Source: Lachnospiraceae bacterium
Lineage (GTDB): Bacteria; Bacillota; Clostridia; Lachnospirales; Lachnospiraceae
Assembly: GCA_910574185.1 (NCBI GenBank)
Contig: CAJSZQ010000004.1
Span: 1 to 64,000, forward strand
Length of the DNA: 64,000 nt
Direction: 5' to 3'
Shown: positions 17,832-26,166 of the stretch, in pieces
Layout: the number at the start of each line of letters is the position of its first letter
How positions within the stretch are numbered: position 1 is the stretch's first letter
Made by a program: the position numbers and the translations under genes
The notes under the pieces: generated by a model
Told to the model about the DNA's origin: nothing
Seen by the model: the letters and a program-made list of their open reading frames with translations, nothing else
The model's database searches: none

Positions 17832-18608
17832 ATGGCACAGGGAAAAGTTGAAATATGCGGAGTAAATACAGCAAAGCTTCCTATCCTGAGCGAGCAGGAG
17901 AAGGAGGCTTTGTTTGCGCGTATCAAAGCAGGGGATGAGGAAGCCAAAGAGGAATATATTAAAGGGAACTTAAGATTAGTGCTCAGTGTGATTAAACGTT
18001 TCGGAAACAGTAACGAGAATCCGGATGATTTGTTTCAAATCGGGTGTATCGGCCTGATTAAAGCAATCAATAATTTTAATACAGAATTGGACGTAAAATT
18101 TTCTACCTATGCGGTGCCGATGATAATCGGAGAAATCCGTCGTTATATGAGGGACAATAACAGTATACGAGTCAGCCGTTCTCTTCGGGATACGGCATAT
18201 AAGGCAATTTACGCCAAGGAAAATTTCGTAAAACAGCATCAGAAGGAGCCGACAGTTGAAGAAATTGCCGAGGAAATCGGAATTTCCGGCGAGGATATTA
18301 TTTTCGCTTTGGATGCGATTCAGGCGCCCATGAGTCTGCAGGAGCCGGTCTACAACGACGGCGGCGACGCCCTCTATGTTATGGACCAAATCAGCGACAA
18401 GAAAAATAAAGAAGAAAAATGGGTGGAAGATTTGTCCTTGGAGGCTGCTATGAAGCATTTGGGAGAGCGGGAGCGCTACATTATTGAACTTCGTTTCTTC
18501 GAGGGTAAAACCCAGATGGAGGTAGCGGAGATGATAAAGATTTCCCAGGCTCAGGTCAGCCGGCTGGAGAAGGGAGCTCTAAAAATTATGAAGCAGTACT
18601 TAAGCTGA
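17832..18608 (+). CDS. sigG: RNA polymerase sporulation sigma factor SigG
   Basis: Late forespore-specific sigma factor, 258 residues, no pro-sequence. The SigG-specific N-terminus KVEICGVNTAKLPILSEQE is present (it interacts with anti-sigma factors), followed by region 2 ([17 protein letters not shown]), region 3 (PTVEEIAEEIGISGEDI) and region 4 (TQMEVAEMIKISQAQVSRLE). The ATG has a GGGAGG ribosome site. A 166-bp gap separates it from the MBL gene and should hold its own promoter; I could not identify a convincing sigma-F/G box. Confidence 0.96.
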   Translation: MAQGKVEICGVNTAKLPILSEQEKEALFARIKAGDEEAKEEYIKGNLRLVLSVIKRFGNSNENPDDLFQIGCIGLIKAINNFNTELDVKFSTYAVPMIIGEIRRYMRDNNSIRVSRSLRDTAYKAIYAKENFVKQHQKEPTVEEIAEEIGISGEDIIFALDAIQAPMSLQEPVYNDGGDALYVMDQISDKKNKEEKWVEDLSLEAAMKHLGERERYIIELRFFEGKTQMEVAEMIKISQAQVSRLEKGALKIMKQYLS

Positions 18609-18739
18609 GATTATAGTCTAAAGGCCGGCCAGAGACGTCTGAACAGTAACCCGGTAACAGGCTGTCAGGAAAAATCTCTAGATTCCCGGTTGCATTTTCG
18701 CTTCGTTCATACTATGATGTATATAGAAAGGAGCAGATT

Positions 18740-19387
18740 ATGAAGGCTTGTATATTTGATCTGGACGGGACGCTTACAGATACGCTTGAGTCCATTGCAT
18801 ATTCTGTGAATAAGAGCCTTGAGGAGATGAATCTTCCTGCAATCAGTGATAAACAGTGTAAATGTTTCGTTGGAAACGGGGCAAGATATCTGATGGAACA
18901 TGCGCTGGATGCGGCCGGAGATGCGGGCGCGTCAAGAATTGATGAAGCAATGAAGGTATATGGCAGAATATTTGGGGCAAACTGTACGTATCATGTGACG
19001 CCTTATAATGGAATACCGGAGTTGTTGAAATCATTGAGGGACAGAGGCATAAAATTAGCAGTCCTTTCCAATAAACCCCATGGTCAGACTGTGGACGTGG
19101 TGCAGACTATATTTGGAAAAGATATATTTGACCAGATTCAGGGACAGACAGATTCTATTCCAAGAAAGCCAGATCCGGCCGGAATTTATCATCTTCTTCG
19201 GAAGATGGGGGCTTCGGAAAAAGAGTGTCTGTATATCGGAGACTCGGAAGTAGACATTGCTACAGGTATTGCAGCGGGTGTCAGGAGCATCGGCGTGGAA
19301 TGGGGATTCCGCAGCAAGCAGGCGCTTGAGGACGCGGGAGCCAGAGAGATTATCCGTACGCCGGAGCAGATATTACAATTCATATGA
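18740..19387 (+). CDS. HAD-superfamily hydrolase, phosphoglycolate phosphatase-like
   Basis: 215 residues with the HAD motifs in order: DLDGTLTDT (nucleophile Asp, residues 6-14), a helical cap domain, LAVLSNKPHG (motif II), the RKPDPAG lysine, and YIGDSEVDIATG (motif IV acidic pair). Closest in layout to Gph/PpaX phosphatases that remove phosphate from 2-phosphoglycolate or pyrophosphate. The substrate cannot be fixed by sequence. GAAAGGAG precedes the ATG, and a small acidic ORF follows 24 bp later. Confidence 0.85.
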   Translation: MKACIFDLDGTLTDTLESIAYSVNKSLEEMNLPAISDKQCKCFVGNGARYLMEHALDAAGDAGASRIDEAMKVYGRIFGANCTYHVTPYNGIPELLKSLRDRGIKLAVLSNKPHGQTVDVVQTIFGKDIFDQIQGQTDSIPRKPDPAGIYHLLRKMGASEKECLYIGDSEVDIATGIAAGVRSIGVEWGFRSKQALEDAGAREIIRTPEQILQFI

Positions 19388-19411
19388 TAGGCATGAGGGA
19401 GGACATATGTT

Positions 19412-19675
19412 ATGTATGAATACGATGAAGAATGTTTGCAGACTTTTCTGGAGAAACAGGAACAGCTCTTTGACGAGCCGGTAGCCGGGACGATGGAAGA
19501 GGCGGAAGCCTTTCTTGAGGATTGCATGGCTGCTGTGGTGAATAATATCGAAGAGGCGAAGCGCTTTCTGGAGGAAGAGGGCATGGATGTGGAGGGAATG
19601 TCGATGGAAGAAGTCGAGGAATCTGCAGAAGTATTCGCTCTGCCCAGCGGACAGTATTTAATCGTAGAAGGCTAA
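19412..19675 (+). CDS. Small acidic protein of unknown function
   Basis: 87 residues, very rich in Glu (EEAEAFLEDCMAAVVNNIEE, FLEEEGMDVEGMSMEEVEES), with predicted helices and a short beta-like end (ALPSGQYLIVEG). The ATG is preceded by GGGAGGAC at 8-10 bp, and the frame ends just before a strong terminator, so it is probably a real gene co-transcribed with the HAD phosphatase. I do not recognise a family. No signal peptide or membrane helix is visible. Confidence 0.65.
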   Translation: MYEYDEECLQTFLEKQEQLFDEPVAGTMEEAEAFLEDCMAAVVNNIEEAKRFLEEEGMDVEGMSMEEVEESAEVFALPSGQYLIVEG

Positions 19676-19710
19676 AGAATGTTTCGGCTTTCATTACAGA
19701 ACAGAAAATG

Positions 19711-19744
19711 AAAAAGCCGCAGTTTAATTTGCTGCGGCTTTTTT
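19711..19744. terminator. Bidirectional terminator between convergent genes
   Basis: AAAAAGCCGCAG (19711-19722) pairs with CTGCGGCTTTTT (19732-19743). A-tract and T-tract on either side let it work in both directions. On the minus side the stem overlaps the last codons of the next gene (stop at 19724-19726). Confidence 0.9.
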
Positions 19745-20155
19745 CAATGCTTCTTCAATGGCATTTATGATTACCTGGGATGTGTACGGGTTATCTTCAG
19801 AATATGAGATATTTTCTAAGGACTGGGTGTCGATGATTTGCTGTGCGATTTCTTCTATGGCTGGCTGAATGAGAGGGTACATGGCAGTGACCGATTCATC
19901 TAAATTGGCAAAACGGATAGAAGTAATTTCGGATTCATTTACAGTGACTTCAACAGTCAGCGCGGTATTTCCTAAAGTTAAGTCAGAATTGTAGACTCCT
20001 GACTGGTAGTTTGTGGCTTTGCCGCTGGTTTCCTTTGCTTTTGGCAGGAACATGACTAAGAGCAGGAGAATCAGGATTATGGCAAATACAGCAAATACGG
20101 CTGTGTAAATGATTTCTTTCATATGTAATACGACGATTTTGGTCTTGGAACTCAT
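19724..20155 (-). CDS. Membrane-anchored protein with FMN-binding-like domain, function unknown
   Basis: 143 residues: a short basic start, one N-terminal membrane helix (about residues 13-37, very Leu/Ile-rich), then an extracytoplasmic domain with YQSGVYNSDLTLGNTALTVE and ESEITSIRFANLDES. This resembles the beta-rich core of FMN_bind domains, but no flavinylation motif is obvious. The C-terminal half is helical. The ATG follows GGAGGG on the minus strand. It is monocistronic and convergent with the small acidic gene. Function is not inferred. Confidence 0.7.
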   Translation of the reverse strand: MSSKTKIVVLHMKEIIYTAVFAVFAIILILLLLVMFLPKAKETSGKATNYQSGVYNSDLTLGNTALTVEVTVNESEITSIRFANLDESVTAMYPLIQPAIEEIAQQIIDTQSLENISYSEDNPYTSQVIINAIEEALKKAAAN

Positions 20156-20249
20156 AAGAACCCTCCATATTTCTAATCAAAGTGTTGTTTCTATAAATGT
20201 ATGCAGGGGCGGGATGAAATATGCGGATAGATTGTAACAGTTCAGTCCA

Positions 20250-20274
20250 GGACTTCGCACTTGTTGCGAAGTCC
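20250..20274. repeat. Perfect 10-bp hairpin (GGACTTCGCA / TGCGAAGTCC)
   Basis: Stem 20250-20259 and 20265-20274 with a 5-nt loop, in the gap between the membrane-protein gene and pth. There is no T tract, so it is not a standard terminator. Immediately upstream, TGTAACAGTTCA (from 20233) matches the end motif of the other intergenic palindromes. Confidence 0.6.
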
Positions 20275-20344
20275 TTAAGAATAAGTAAATTCAGCCAAAG
20301 AATCCAACCCTTTGCTGAAAGCAAAATTTAAATGGACTGGATTC

Positions 20345-20373
20345 CGTAACAGTGAGGCCGTAGGCTGGTTACG
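20345..20373. repeat. REP-like hairpin (CGTAAC...GTTACG)
   Basis: CGTAAC and GTTACG flank AGTGAGGCCGTAGGCTG. The segment GATTCCGTAACAGTGA(A/G)GCCG recurs at 29423-29445 and, with one change, at 34033-34055. It is one of a family of short palindromes found only between genes here. Confidence 0.6.
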
Positions 20374-20453
20374 AGATTCCCGGGGAAGAAGAAAAGGGCG
20401 TGACAAATGCCGGTTTCTCTTGTAGAATGGAATGAGTTATGGAGGTGCAGGGA

Positions 20454-21035
20454 ATGTTTATTATTGTTGGGCTTGGGAATCCTACGGCACAGTATGCGGG
20501 AACGAGGCATAATGTGGGATTTGATGTGATAGACCGGATTGCAGGCGAATATAATATTTCCGTAGAGAGCAGAAAGAACAGAGCCTTTGTAGGGACGGGC
20601 GTCATTGCAGGCCGGAAGGTGCTGCTTGCGAAGCCGCAGACATTTATGAATTTAAGCGGTGAGAGTGTACGGGGACTTGTAGATTTCTATAAGATTGATG
20701 TGGAGACGGAGCTTCTGATTATTTATGATGATGTGAGTCTTGATGTGGGACAGCTCCGCATTCGCAAGAAGGGAAGCGCGGGAGGACACAATGGCATCAA
20801 AAGTATTCTTGCGCATCTGGGAACGAATGTGTTTCTGCGGCTGAAGGTAGGAGTAGGTGAGAAACCTGCTCAGTATGATTTGGCGGATTATGTGCTGGGA
20901 CGTTTCCCGAAAGAGGAAAGAAGCGTTATGGAAGAAGGCTATCAGCGCGGGGTACATGCTGTGGAGCTGCTCGTGGCAGGGGAAACAGACCGGGCGATGA
21001 ATGAATATAATAAAAAGGTGAAGCGGGAGGAGTAA
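20454..21035 (+). CDS. pth: Peptidyl-tRNA hydrolase
   Basis: 193 residues from the ATG at 20454. The longer frame starts at 20439, but GGAGGTG at 20441-20447 is the ribosome site for the inner ATG and the family begins MFIIVGLGNP. Pth releases tRNA from stalled peptidyl-tRNA. Catalytic features are GLGNPTAQYAGTRHNVGFD (Asn and His), QTFMNLSGESV, YDDVSLDVGQLRIR and GSAGGHNGIKSI. It ends 7 bp before mfd, the usual Firmicute pth-mfd pair. Confidence 0.96.
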   Translation: MFIIVGLGNPTAQYAGTRHNVGFDVIDRIAGEYNISVESRKNRAFVGTGVIAGRKVLLAKPQTFMNLSGESVRGLVDFYKIDVETELLIIYDDVSLDVGQLRIRKKGSAGGHNGIKSILAHLGTNVFLRLKVGVGEKPAQYDLADYVLGRFPKEERSVMEEGYQRGVHAVELLVAGETDRAMNEYNKKVKREE

Positions 21036-21042
21036 TGAGAAG

Positions 21043-24000
21043 ATGCAGGCACTGACTCAGCCGTTATATGAGCTGGCTGAATATGAAGAGCTTCAGAAGA
21101 ATAAGAGGGAGGCGGCCGGAGTAATTCAGATTTCCGGCTGTGTAAATTCACAGAAGTCACATTTCATTTATGCGTTGAGCGATGGCTGTAAGTATAAGGT
21201 CATCGCTTGTTCCAGTGAGTCCAAGGCAAGGCAGGTTTATGAAGAGTACCGATTTCTGGATGAAGCTGTTTTCTTATATCCGGCCAAGGATTTTTTATTT
21301 TATCAGGCGGATATTAGGAGTAAGGAGATACTAAAACAGAGGATGGCGGTGGTACGGGAAATTCTTTCCGGGGAGCCAGTAACGGTGGTGACAAGTTTTG
21401 ATGCGTTTATGGACGGCCTTCCGAAGAAGGAGAGTATGGGCAACGCAGTAATCCGCGTGAAAAATGGAGATGTCCTGGATTTTCAGGATATGATAAAACG
21501 GCTGACAGAAGCAGGATATGAGAGAGAGGTTCAGGTAGACGGGCTGGGTCAGTTTGCTGTCCGGGGAGGAATTTTAGATATTTACCCGTTGACGGAAGAA
21601 TTTCCGGTGCGGATTGAATTGTGGGGGGACGAGATTGACTCGATTCGTACGTTTGATGCAGAGAGCCAGCGTTCCGTCCAGAATCTGGAGGAGATTTCTA
21701 TATTTCCGGCGGATGAGCTGCCTGGACTGGAAGGAAGGCGCGTGTCTTTTCTGGATTATTTTCCAAGGGAGGATACTCTTCTTTTTCTGGACGAACCGGT
21801 AAGGCTTATAGAAAAAGGAGAAGGAATTGAGCAGGAATTTGTGGAAGCTCAGGCGAAGCGGATGGAGAGCGGTTATCAGGTCTCGGATGAAGAGATGATT
21901 CTCTATCCGGCGGCGGAGATTGTGAAGAAGATGAATGAGTATCCGGCTGTTGGGTTGTCGTCGCTGGATACCAGATACGGGGATTTTAAGATACGCGACC
22001 GGTTGAATCTGCATACCAAAAGCGTAAACTCCTATAACAGCAGTTTTGAGATGCTGACCAGAGATTTGAAACGGTTGAAAAGGTCAGGCTACCGGGTGGT
22101 ATTGTTATCCGGTTCCAGAACCAGAGCGAAGCGTCTAGCGGAGGATTTGCGGGACTATAACCTAAGTAGTTTCTATAGTGATGAGATGGACAGAAAAGTT
22201 GGTGCCGGGGAGATTATGGCGGCTTACGGATATGTGGCGGAAGGCTATGAATACCCTCTGTTGAAATTCATGGTGATATCGGAGACGGATATCTTCGGGA
22301 AGGCGAAGAAGAAGCGGAAGAGAAAGAAGTATGAAGGGCGGAGGATTCAGGAGTTCGCGGAACTGAAAGTGGGCGACTACGTGGTTCACGAGAATCATGG
22401 ACTGGGGATTTATCAGGGAATTGAGAAGATTGAGGTGGATAAGATTTCCAAGGATTATATGAAGATTTCCTATGCGAAGGGCGGGAATCTCTACATTCCG
22501 GCTACCCAGCTTGATTTGATACAGAAGTATGCCAGCGCGGACGCCAGGAAGCCGAAGCTGAACCGTCTGGGAACCGGCGAGTGGGCGAAGACGAAGAAGC
22601 ATGTAAAGAGCGCGGTTCAGTTAATTGCAAGGGATTTGGTGAAGCTTTATGCTGCCAGGCAGAAGCAGGAGGGCTTCGTGTACGGCGAGGATACGGTGTG
22701 GCAGAAGGAATTTGAGGAGATGTTTCCCTTTGAGGAGACAGAAGACCAGCAGCTTGCCATTGACGCAGTGAAGCGGGATATGCAGAGTAAGAAGATTATG
22801 GACCGGCTGATCTGCGGGGATGTGGGCTATGGCAAGACTGAGGTGGCTATACGGGCGGCTTTTAAGGCGGTTCAGGAGAACAAGCAGGTGGTGTATCTTG
22901 TTCCCACGACGATTCTGGCCCAGCAGCATTATAATACCTTCCTGCAGCGGATGAAGGAATTTCCGGTCCGGGTGGATTTGATGTGCAGATTTCGGAGCAG
23001 CGCTCAACAGAAGAAAACCATAGAAGATACGAAGCGGGGGCTGGTGGATATTGTAATCGGAACCCACCGGGTTCTGAGCGATGATTTGAAGTTCAAGGAT
23101 TTGGGCCTTCTGATTATTGATGAAGAGCAGCGGTTCGGCGTGCAGCATAAGGAGAAGATTAAGAAACTGAAGGAAAATGTAGACGTGCTGACCCTTACGG
23201 CAACGCCTATACCGAGAACCCTGCATATGAGTCTGATTGGGATTCGGGATATGAGCGTCTTAGAAGAGGCGCCGGAAGAGCGTATGCCGATTCAGACTTA
23301 CGTGATGGAATATAATGACGAGATGGTCCGGGAGGCGATTCAGAGAGAGTGCGCCAGACAGGGGCAGGTGTATTATGTATACAATAGGGTGGAGGATATC
23401 GCGGAGGTAACGGCTCATGTGCAGAAGCTGGTGCCGGACGCGGAGGTGGCCTATGCTCATGGGCAGATGCGGGAACACCAGTTAGAGAAGATTATGTTTG
23501 ACTTTATCAATGGGGAGATCGACGTACTGGTGTCCACCACGATTATTGAGACGGGGCTTGACATTTCTAATGTAAATACGATGATTATCCATGATGCGGA
23601 TCGATTGGGCTTATCACAGCTCTATCAGCTTCGGGGGCGCGTAGGGCGCTCGAACCGGATGGCCTATGCCTTTCTTCTCTACCGCAGAAATAAGCTTCTG
23701 AAGGAAGAGGCAGAGAAGCGCTTGGCGGCAATTCGTGAATTTACGGATCTGGGTTCCGGGTTCAAGATTGCCATGCGGGATCTGGAAATCCGCGGGGCGG
23801 GAAATCTTCTGGGAGCGGAGCAGCATGGGCATATGGAAGCTGTAGGATATGATTTGTATTGTAAAATGTTAAATGATGCGGTCCGGTATCTGAAGGGCGA
23901 GACGGAGGAGGAAGAATTTGCCACGACCATGGATTTGAATGTGGATGCGTTTATTCCGGATTCCTATATTTCCAATGAATATCAGAAACTGGATATTTAT

Positions 24001-24384
24001 AAACGGATTGCGGCCATTGAGAATGAGGAAGAGATGGACGATATGGTGGAGGAGTTAATCGACCGGTTCGGCGATATTCCGAAGCGGGTTATGAAGCTTT
24101 TGGAGGTTGCCGGACTGAAAGCGCTGGCCCACAGCGTTTATGTGACTTCTGTTGAGCAGAAAGGAGAGCAGTTTACCTTTACCATGTATGAGAAAGCGAA
24201 GGTTCATCCGGAGCGGATTCCGGAGCTTTTGAAATCCTATCAGGGAGATTTGACATTCCGGGCGGAGGAAGCGCCGGGATTTATCTATGAGAAGAAAAGG
24301 AAGAACCCGAAAGAGAAAGAAAAGGATGTTCTGGCGGTTGTGAAAAATGTGTTAAATTCTATGAAAGCATTGCTTGAACAGTAA
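21043..24384 (+). CDS. mfd: Transcription-repair coupling factor Mfd
   Basis: 1113 residues, standard size. This ATP-dependent translocase removes RNA polymerase stalled at DNA damage and recruits UvrA. The N-terminal UvrB-like module (QVDGLGQFAVRGGILDIYPL) is followed by the RNA-polymerase-interacting CarD-like domain (LKVGDYVVHENHGLGIYQGI), the helicase with Walker A GDVGYGKTEVA and Walker B IIDEEQRFGV, then the RecG-like TRG motif and the C-terminal TRCF domain. GGGAGGAG lies in the 7-bp junction with pth and the genes are probably translationally linked. Confidence 0.97.
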   Translation: MQALTQPLYELAEYEELQKNKREAAGVIQISGCVNSQKSHFIYALSDGCKYKVIACSSESKARQVYEEYRFLDEAVFLYPAKDFLFYQADIRSKEILKQRMAVVREILSGEPVTVVTSFDAFMDGLPKKESMGNAVIRVKNGDVLDFQDMIKRLTEAGYEREVQVDGLGQFAVRGGILDIYPLTEEFPVRIELWGDEIDSIRTFDAESQRSVQNLEEISIFPADELPGLEGRRVSFLDYFPREDTLLFLDEPVRLIEKGEGIEQEFVEAQAKRMESGYQVSDEEMILYPAAEIVKKMNEYPAVGLSSLDTRYGDFKIRDRLNLHTKSVNSYNSSFEMLTRDLKRLKRSGYRVVLLSGSRTRAKRLAEDLRDYNLSSFYSDEMDRKVGAGEIMAAYGYVAEGYEYPLLKFMVISETDIFGKAKKKRKRKKYEGRRIQEFAELKVGDYVVHENHGLGIYQGIEKIEVDKISKDYMKISYAKGGNLYIPATQLDLIQKYASADARKPKLNRLGTGEWAKTKKHVKSAVQLIARDLVKLYAARQKQEGFVYGEDTVWQKEFEEMFPFEETEDQQLAIDAVKRDMQSKKIMDRLICGDVGYGKTEVAIRAAFKAVQENKQVVYLVPTTILAQQHYNTFLQRMKEFPVRVDLMCRFRSSAQQKKTIEDTKRGLVDIVIGTHRVLSDDLKFKDLGLLIIDEEQRFGVQHKEKIKKLKENVDVLTLTATPIPRTLHMSLIGIRDMSVLEEAPEERMPIQTYVMEYNDEMVREAIQRECARQGQVYYVYNRVEDIAEVTAHVQKLVPDAEVAYAHGQMREHQLEKIMFDFINGEIDVLVSTTIIETGLDISNVNTMIIHDADRLGLSQLYQLRGRVGRSNRMAYAFLLYRRNKLLKEEAEKRLAAIREFTDLGSGFKIAMRDLEIRGAGNLLGAEQHGHMEAVGYDLYCKMLNDAVRYLKGETEEEEFATTMDLNVDAFIPDSYISNEYQKLDIYKRIAAIENEEEMDDMVEELIDRFGDIPKRVMKLLEVAGLKALAHSVYVTSVEQKGEQFTFTMYEKAKVHPERIPELLKSYQGDLTFRAEEAPGFIYEKKRKNPKEKEKDVLAVVKNVLNSMKALLEQ

Positions 24385-24469
24385 AAAAATGCTAAACTTA
24401 TTGAGATTGCGGAGTCGCAGAGCAGATGACGCCCGCAGATGTTATGGGTAAAACTTAGGAGGATATACA

Positions 24470-25606
24470 ATGATGAGGAAGAGATTCATGGTACTTGCGC
24501 TTGCGGGACTGATGGCAGTATCTACATTTACCGGATGCGGCAAGATAGAAGACGATGAGGTTGTGGCAACGGTGGATGGTGACGATATTCCGGCGGGACT
24601 TGCCAACTTTTATGCAAGGATGACTCAGGCCCAGTATGAGACCTGGTATGCAGGATATATGGGGGATAATATGTGGTCTGGCGAGGCGGAAGAAGGAAAG
24701 TCTTATGAGGAATCCGTTAAGGGCCAGATTATGGAAGATTTGCAGAATATGTATCTTTTGGAAGACCATATGAAGGATTATGATATTACTGTTTCCGAGC
24801 AGGAAGAGGCCTCTATTAAGGAAGCGGCCGGAGTGTTTGACGAGGCGAACGGGCTGGAAGAGAAAGGGAAGGTGTCCGGTTCCATTGATAATGTTGAACG
24901 ATTGTTGACGCTCATGACAATCAGACAGAGAGTGGGCGATGCAATTCGGGAGACGGCTGATATGGAGGTTTCCGACGAAGAAGCAGCTCAGAAGGCGATG
25001 AAGTACGTGACCTTTTCCTTCAACAAGACGGATGAGGAAGGGAACAGTACGCCGCTGACTGATGAAGAGAAGGAAGAACTTCAGAAAGAGGCAGAAGATT
25101 TTGCAAAAGGAGCAAAGGATAAGGATGATTTCGCAGCATATGCATCTGAGAAGGAATATGAGGCGAAGGATGCTACTTTTGATGCCGAGGAGACGTTGAC
25201 TATTCCGGCAGAGCTTGCCGAGGCTGCGGATAAGCTGAAAGAGGGAGAAGTAACCGGAGTGGTTGAGAGCACGAATGGTCTGTATGTTGCCAAGGTAACC
25301 AGTTTGTTTGATAAGGATGCGACGGAAAAAGAGAAAGAGAATATTATCGCAGAGCGTAAACAGGAAAAATATAACGAAGTTATTGAGGGCTGGAGGAAAG
25401 ATGCGGAAATCAGCGTAGTTGAAAGAGTGTGGAAGAAAATTGATTTCAATGAGCTGAGCGTGACCATGTTTATGGATGACAGTGATCCCTATGCGGACGA
25501 CGTGAAGACGGACGATCAAATTGATGAAGACGAAGATAAAGACGCTGAGGAGGATACAGGGGAAGAACCTGTCGAAGAGGGAGAGTCTGACGGAACAGAA
25601 GAATAA
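24470..25606 (+). CDS. PrsA/SurA-like foldase lipoprotein with acidic tail
   Basis: 378 residues. A lipoprotein signal peptide ends in FTGC with the lipidated cysteine near residue 23. A SurA_N-like helical region (VVATVDGDDIPAGLANFYAR) and a central parvulin-like segment with weak PpiC similarity (FAKGAKDKDDFAAYASE, KLKEGEVTGVVESTNGLYVAKV) follow. The C-terminal 40 residues are almost all Asp and Glu. The protein should sit on the outer membrane face and fold or hold secreted proteins. Catalytic isomerase activity is uncertain. AGGAGG precedes the ATG, and a terminator follows. Confidence 0.85.
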   Translation: MMRKRFMVLALAGLMAVSTFTGCGKIEDDEVVATVDGDDIPAGLANFYARMTQAQYETWYAGYMGDNMWSGEAEEGKSYEESVKGQIMEDLQNMYLLEDHMKDYDITVSEQEEASIKEAAGVFDEANGLEEKGKVSGSIDNVERLLTLMTIRQRVGDAIRETADMEVSDEEAAQKAMKYVTFSFNKTDEEGNSTPLTDEEKEELQKEAEDFAKGAKDKDDFAAYASEKEYEAKDATFDAEETLTIPAELAEAADKLKEGEVTGVVESTNGLYVAKVTSLFDKDATEKEKENIIAERKQEKYNEVIEGWRKDAEISVVERVWKKIDFNELSVTMFMDDSDPYADDVKTDDQIDEDEDKDAEEDTGEEPVEEGESDGTEE

Positions 25607-25630
25607 AGAGTTTATGCATATAATAAAAAT

Positions 25631-25669
25631 GGCAGAGGAAACAACGGTTTCCATCTGCCGTTTTGTTTT
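25631..25669 (+). terminator. Rho-independent terminator
   Basis: GGCAGA...TCTGCC (25631-25636 and 25654-25659) with inner AAAC/GTTT pairing, followed by GTTTTGTTTT. It ends the lipoprotein transcript. Confidence 0.85.
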
Positions 25670-25679
25670 ACAGGCTTCA

Positions 25680-25988
25680 TCATGTAATGGAGTTTAAGAA
25701 GCTAAGCAGGTATTCCTGCTGCTCAGGAGTTAATTTTGAAATACAGTCTATGATTTTATTCTGTCTGTCAGTAAGATTGATAAATGCATGTTCCTCTTCC
25801 AGAAAAAAATAAGACAGGGATATGTCAAAGGCTTTACATAGCTTCATCAGGGAAGGAATGGAAGGAAGCATATCCTTCCGGTACCAGGATGATATGGTCG
25901 ACTGGGTGAGACCAGATTTTTCGGCCAGTTGATACTCCGTCCATCCTCTTTCCTGTCTAAATTCTGTGATTCTATTTAATATATCCAA
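25680..25988 (-). CDS. XRE-family transcriptional regulator
   Basis: 102 residues, starting at a TTG with AGGAGG 9 bp upstream on the minus strand. Residues 5-60 are a Cro/CI-type helix-turn-helix (YQLAEKSGLTQSTISSWYRK, SLMKLCKAFDISLSYFF). A short C-terminal helical part (LTPEQQEYLLSFLNSI) may dimerise. It is divergent from the coiled-coil membrane gene at 26167, with a perfect palindrome between them, so it is probably their repressor. No partner toxin is visible. Confidence 0.9.
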   Translation of the reverse strand: MDILNRITEFRQERGWTEYQLAEKSGLTQSTISSWYRKDMLPSIPSLMKLCKAFDISLSYFFLEEEHAFINLTDRQNKIIDCISKLTPEQQEYLLSFLNSIT

Positions 25989-26009
25989 AACTACAGCCTC
26001 CTATATACT

Positions 26010-26054
26010 GGTTACAGTTCATATGCCGCCTGCTCTGGTCTGAAAACTGTAACC
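26010..26054. repeat. Perfect inverted repeat GGTTACAGTT / AACTGTAACC
   Basis: Ten-bp arms (26010-26019 and 26045-26054) enclose 25 bp. It lies in the likely leader of the XRE gene. The arms carry the TTACAGTT motif shared with the intergenic palindromic family. Confidence 0.65.
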
Positions 26055-26057
26055 TAT

Positions 26058-26082
26058 ACTATAATTATACGTTAATTATAGT
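26058..26082. promoter_or_regulatory. Palindromic operator between the XRE regulator and the membrane gene
   Basis: ACTATAATTA (26058-26067) and TAATTATAGT (26073-26082) are perfect 10-bp arms around TACGT. It overlaps a minus-strand TATAAT (26064-26069) that may be the XRE -10, and ends 12 bp upstream of the membrane gene's -35. One dimer could control both directions. Assigned by pattern and position. Confidence 0.6.
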
Positions 26083-26093
26083 TTAAAAATACG

Positions 26094-26122
26094 TTGCAAT
26101 TTAGTATGTAAAAACGTATAAT
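26094..26122 (+). promoter_or_regulatory. Sigma-A promoter of the coiled-coil membrane gene
   Basis: TTGCAA (26094-26099), 17-bp spacer, TATAAT (26117-26122). The -10 lies in the near-palindrome CGTATAATTATAACG, which may be a second regulator site. Confidence 0.65.
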
Positions 26123-26166
26123 TATAACGATAAAATATACTATAGAAAGACAAAGGAGTGTAAAAC

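Noticed and set aside
24455-25654. 399-residue antisense ORF across the PrsA-like gene
   Set aside because: Shadow of an Asp/Glu-rich gene, giving Phe/Leu/Ile-rich nonsense; no ribosome site or homology recognised.
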